A DNA stretch of 36,339 nt, from the NCBI RefSeq assembly GCF_000142905.1, contig NW_013657634.1, positions 268,318 through 304,656 on the forward strand, read 5' to 3'. The translations under genes and the position numbers were made by a program. The stretch is from Thecamonas trahens ATCC 50062 (Eukaryota; Apusozoa; Apusomonadida; Apusomonadidae). The notes under the pieces were generated by a model. The model had not been told where the DNA came from. It was given only the letters and a program-made list of their open reading frames with translations, and did no database searches. Positions 35,242 through 36,339 of the stretch are shown here, one piece after another; positions within the stretch are counted from its first letter, which is position 1; each line of letters opens with the position of its first letter.

Positions 35242-35258
35242 CAAATGAAGAAACCAAA
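35242..35258 (+). promoter_or_regulatory. Possible histone downstream element (U7 snRNA pairing site)
   Basis: Purine-rich CAAATGAAGAAACCAAA begins about 24 bases after the stem-loop. Animal histone pre-mRNAs carry a purine-rich element of this kind that pairs with U7 snRNA. Position and composition fit, but sequence conservation between lineages is poor. Confidence 0.4.
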
Positions 35259-35686
35259 TCATGTGGAGCAGTCGATCGATGGGAGAGGGGGGGTGGGGTG
35301 GCACGATTGGGAGGCGTGGAAGTCGCTGTACAAGGGGGGATGACGCGGCGCCAGGCGCAGTGAAACGGTGGGCCCAGCGCCAAGGACATTGCTTGGTACG
35401 GCATTACGTGCGGACCGTTCCCGCGTGGAGGGATGGAGTGCTGTCAACGTGGTGCCAAAGTCAGTGAGCCACACAATATCGGCTCGGCCCGCCGACGAGT
35501 CAGCAGCGGTCACAGCCGCGCACAAACAAAGACGATCATGGTGAGAGTGCAGACGGACCCACACCAAAGAGCGGGGTTGCCTGTCTTGCCAACGAAACTG
35601 CCAACGAACTCTATACTGTCACTTGGCTGGTCGGCATCGACTCGGCGGCTTACCCACTCGTCGGTCCTTCAGCTCGGTCATTATCC
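35259..35686. other. Spacer after histone H4, nothing convincing
   Basis: About 430 bp with a short G run (35282-35298) and the third GGTGGCACGA. Frames on both strands are short and lack coding bias. Confidence 0.5.
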
Positions 35687-36304
35687 ATGCGAGAGCCTTC
35701 TTCTTCTTCAGATAGAGCCTTGTGTGGCTATTGGTCCTTTGCTAATGTTCGGCTTGTCTACGTCCTCACCGTGCTCTTGGTTCTCTACCCGCTCTTCTCG
35801 CTCTTAGCTCTGTCGTCCAACAGCTCACTCGGGTCATCGTCTGCCACTCATTCTGTAACTTTGCATGCACCTCCCGCGCCCCCCGCGCCCCCCGCGCCCC
35901 CCGCGCCCCCTGCACCTCCCGCACCTCCCGCGCCTCCCGCGCCTTCCGCGCCTCCCGCACCTCCGGCGCCATCAACTTCATCCTCGTCTGCTGCCACGCC
36001 TTCGCCCATAACGCCCGGGTCTACTCTTGCCCGTATGATCGGCCGCATTTCCGTGGCGTCTTCGAGATGTGTCGTCCGTCGAGGACAGCGCAACTTCTTA
36101 GGATCTTCGAAGCTGGATAAAATCCATGCGACGGCGATGACGTTCGGTCAGAAACGAACGAAAGGCTGTGTCCATTACCTGCGTTACGTCCCTCGCGCCG
36201 CGAGAAGGATGCCAAGGCGGAGCTCGCAGCGACCGGGCCATAGGTCCCTCTCGCCCGAGACAGACGCTGCGATCTATGAACCATGCAATAAGTCACCAGT
36301 CTGA
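35687..36304 (+). CDS. Possible type II membrane protein with Pro/Ala stalk
   Basis: A 205-residue frame. Residues about 20-45 form one hydrophobic segment (VRLVYVLTVLLVLYPLFSLL) preceded by charged residues. A Ser-rich stretch and a PAPPAPPAP stalk of about ten units (35866-35973) follow, then Ser/Thr-rich and basic sequence. This order (short cytosolic tail, anchor, proline stem) is that of Golgi type II glycosyltransferases, but no catalytic domain follows before the stop at 36304. The real gene may continue by splicing or by a frame correction beyond the window, which ends 35 bp later. No family recognised; it could also be noncoding. Confidence 0.35.
   Translation: MREPSSSSDRALCGYWSFANVRLVYVLTVLLVLYPLFSLLALSSNSSLGSSSATHSVTLHAPPAPPAPPAPPAPPAPPAPPAPPAPSAPPAPPAPSTSSSSAATPSPITPGSTLARMIGRISVASSRCVVRRGQRNFLGSSKLDKIHATAMTFGQKRTKGCVHYLRYVPRAARRMPRRSSQRPGHRSLSPETDAAIYEPCNKSPV
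35866..35973 (+). repeat. 9-bp CCCGCGCCC-type repeat encoding Pro-Ala-Pro
   Basis: About ten 9-bp units with variants (CCCGCGCCC, CCTGCACCT, CCCGCACCT, TCCGCGCCT). Substitutions are mostly at third positions of the Pro-Ala-Pro reading (one unit has Ser), which mildly supports translation in this frame. Confidence 0.85.
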
Positions 36305-36339
36305 AGTCATGAGACACGATTGCCCGAGCGCGCCGACGA

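Overview
This is GC-rich nuclear DNA of a unicellular eukaryote. The evidence is spliceosomal introns with GTA-type donors, a complete histone H4, a La protein, a myosin, a major vault protein, ALG9 and a PDI-type ER protein. The gene set and the G/C-homopolymer-rich spacers remind me of a free-living heterotrophic flagellate such as the apusomonad Thecamonas. That is an impression, not something the sequence proves. Genes are compact and on both strands, and there are no operons.

Layout, left to right: simple repeats (1-200); major vault protein (+, one intron); multi-thioredoxin ER protein of PDIA6/P5 type (-); ALG9 mannosyltransferase (+); F-box/WD40 protein (-); a 17-bp minisatellite between two divergent genes; a myosin ending in two CAP-Gly domains (+); a NOX-type NADPH oxidase (-); a TMCO4/DUF726 hydrolase (+, one intron); a coiled-coil protein with 79-residue tandem repeats and an array of VQT motifs (+); La protein (-, one intron); a 180-base assembly gap; a TMEM175-like channel (-); bleomycin hydrolase (-, one intron); an orphan Arg/Ser-rich protein (+); an SLC26/SulP transporter (+); histone H4 with a TATA box and a metazoan-type 3' stem-loop (+); and a possible type II membrane protein with a Pro/Ala stalk (+).

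The genes are mostly unrelated housekeeping and cell-biology functions. Loose themes are the secretory pathway (ALG9, the PDI-like protein), RNA and chromatin (La, H4) and the cytoskeleton (myosin-CAP-Gly, the VQT-array protein). The most novel item is the myosin with tandem CAP-Gly domains, which would link an actin motor to microtubules. The VQT-array protein and the H4 3' processing signal come next.

Five genes (PDI-like, NOX, TMEM175-like, bleomycin hydrolase, SulP) each carry exactly one single-base frame break at a short homopolymer. Correcting one base restores the conserved remainder of the family in every case. This looks like consensus error rather than decay, and anyone using the predicted proteins should know it. 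The four visible introns are all single and lie within the first 60 codons. All four convergent gene pairs have stop codons 3-69 bp apart.
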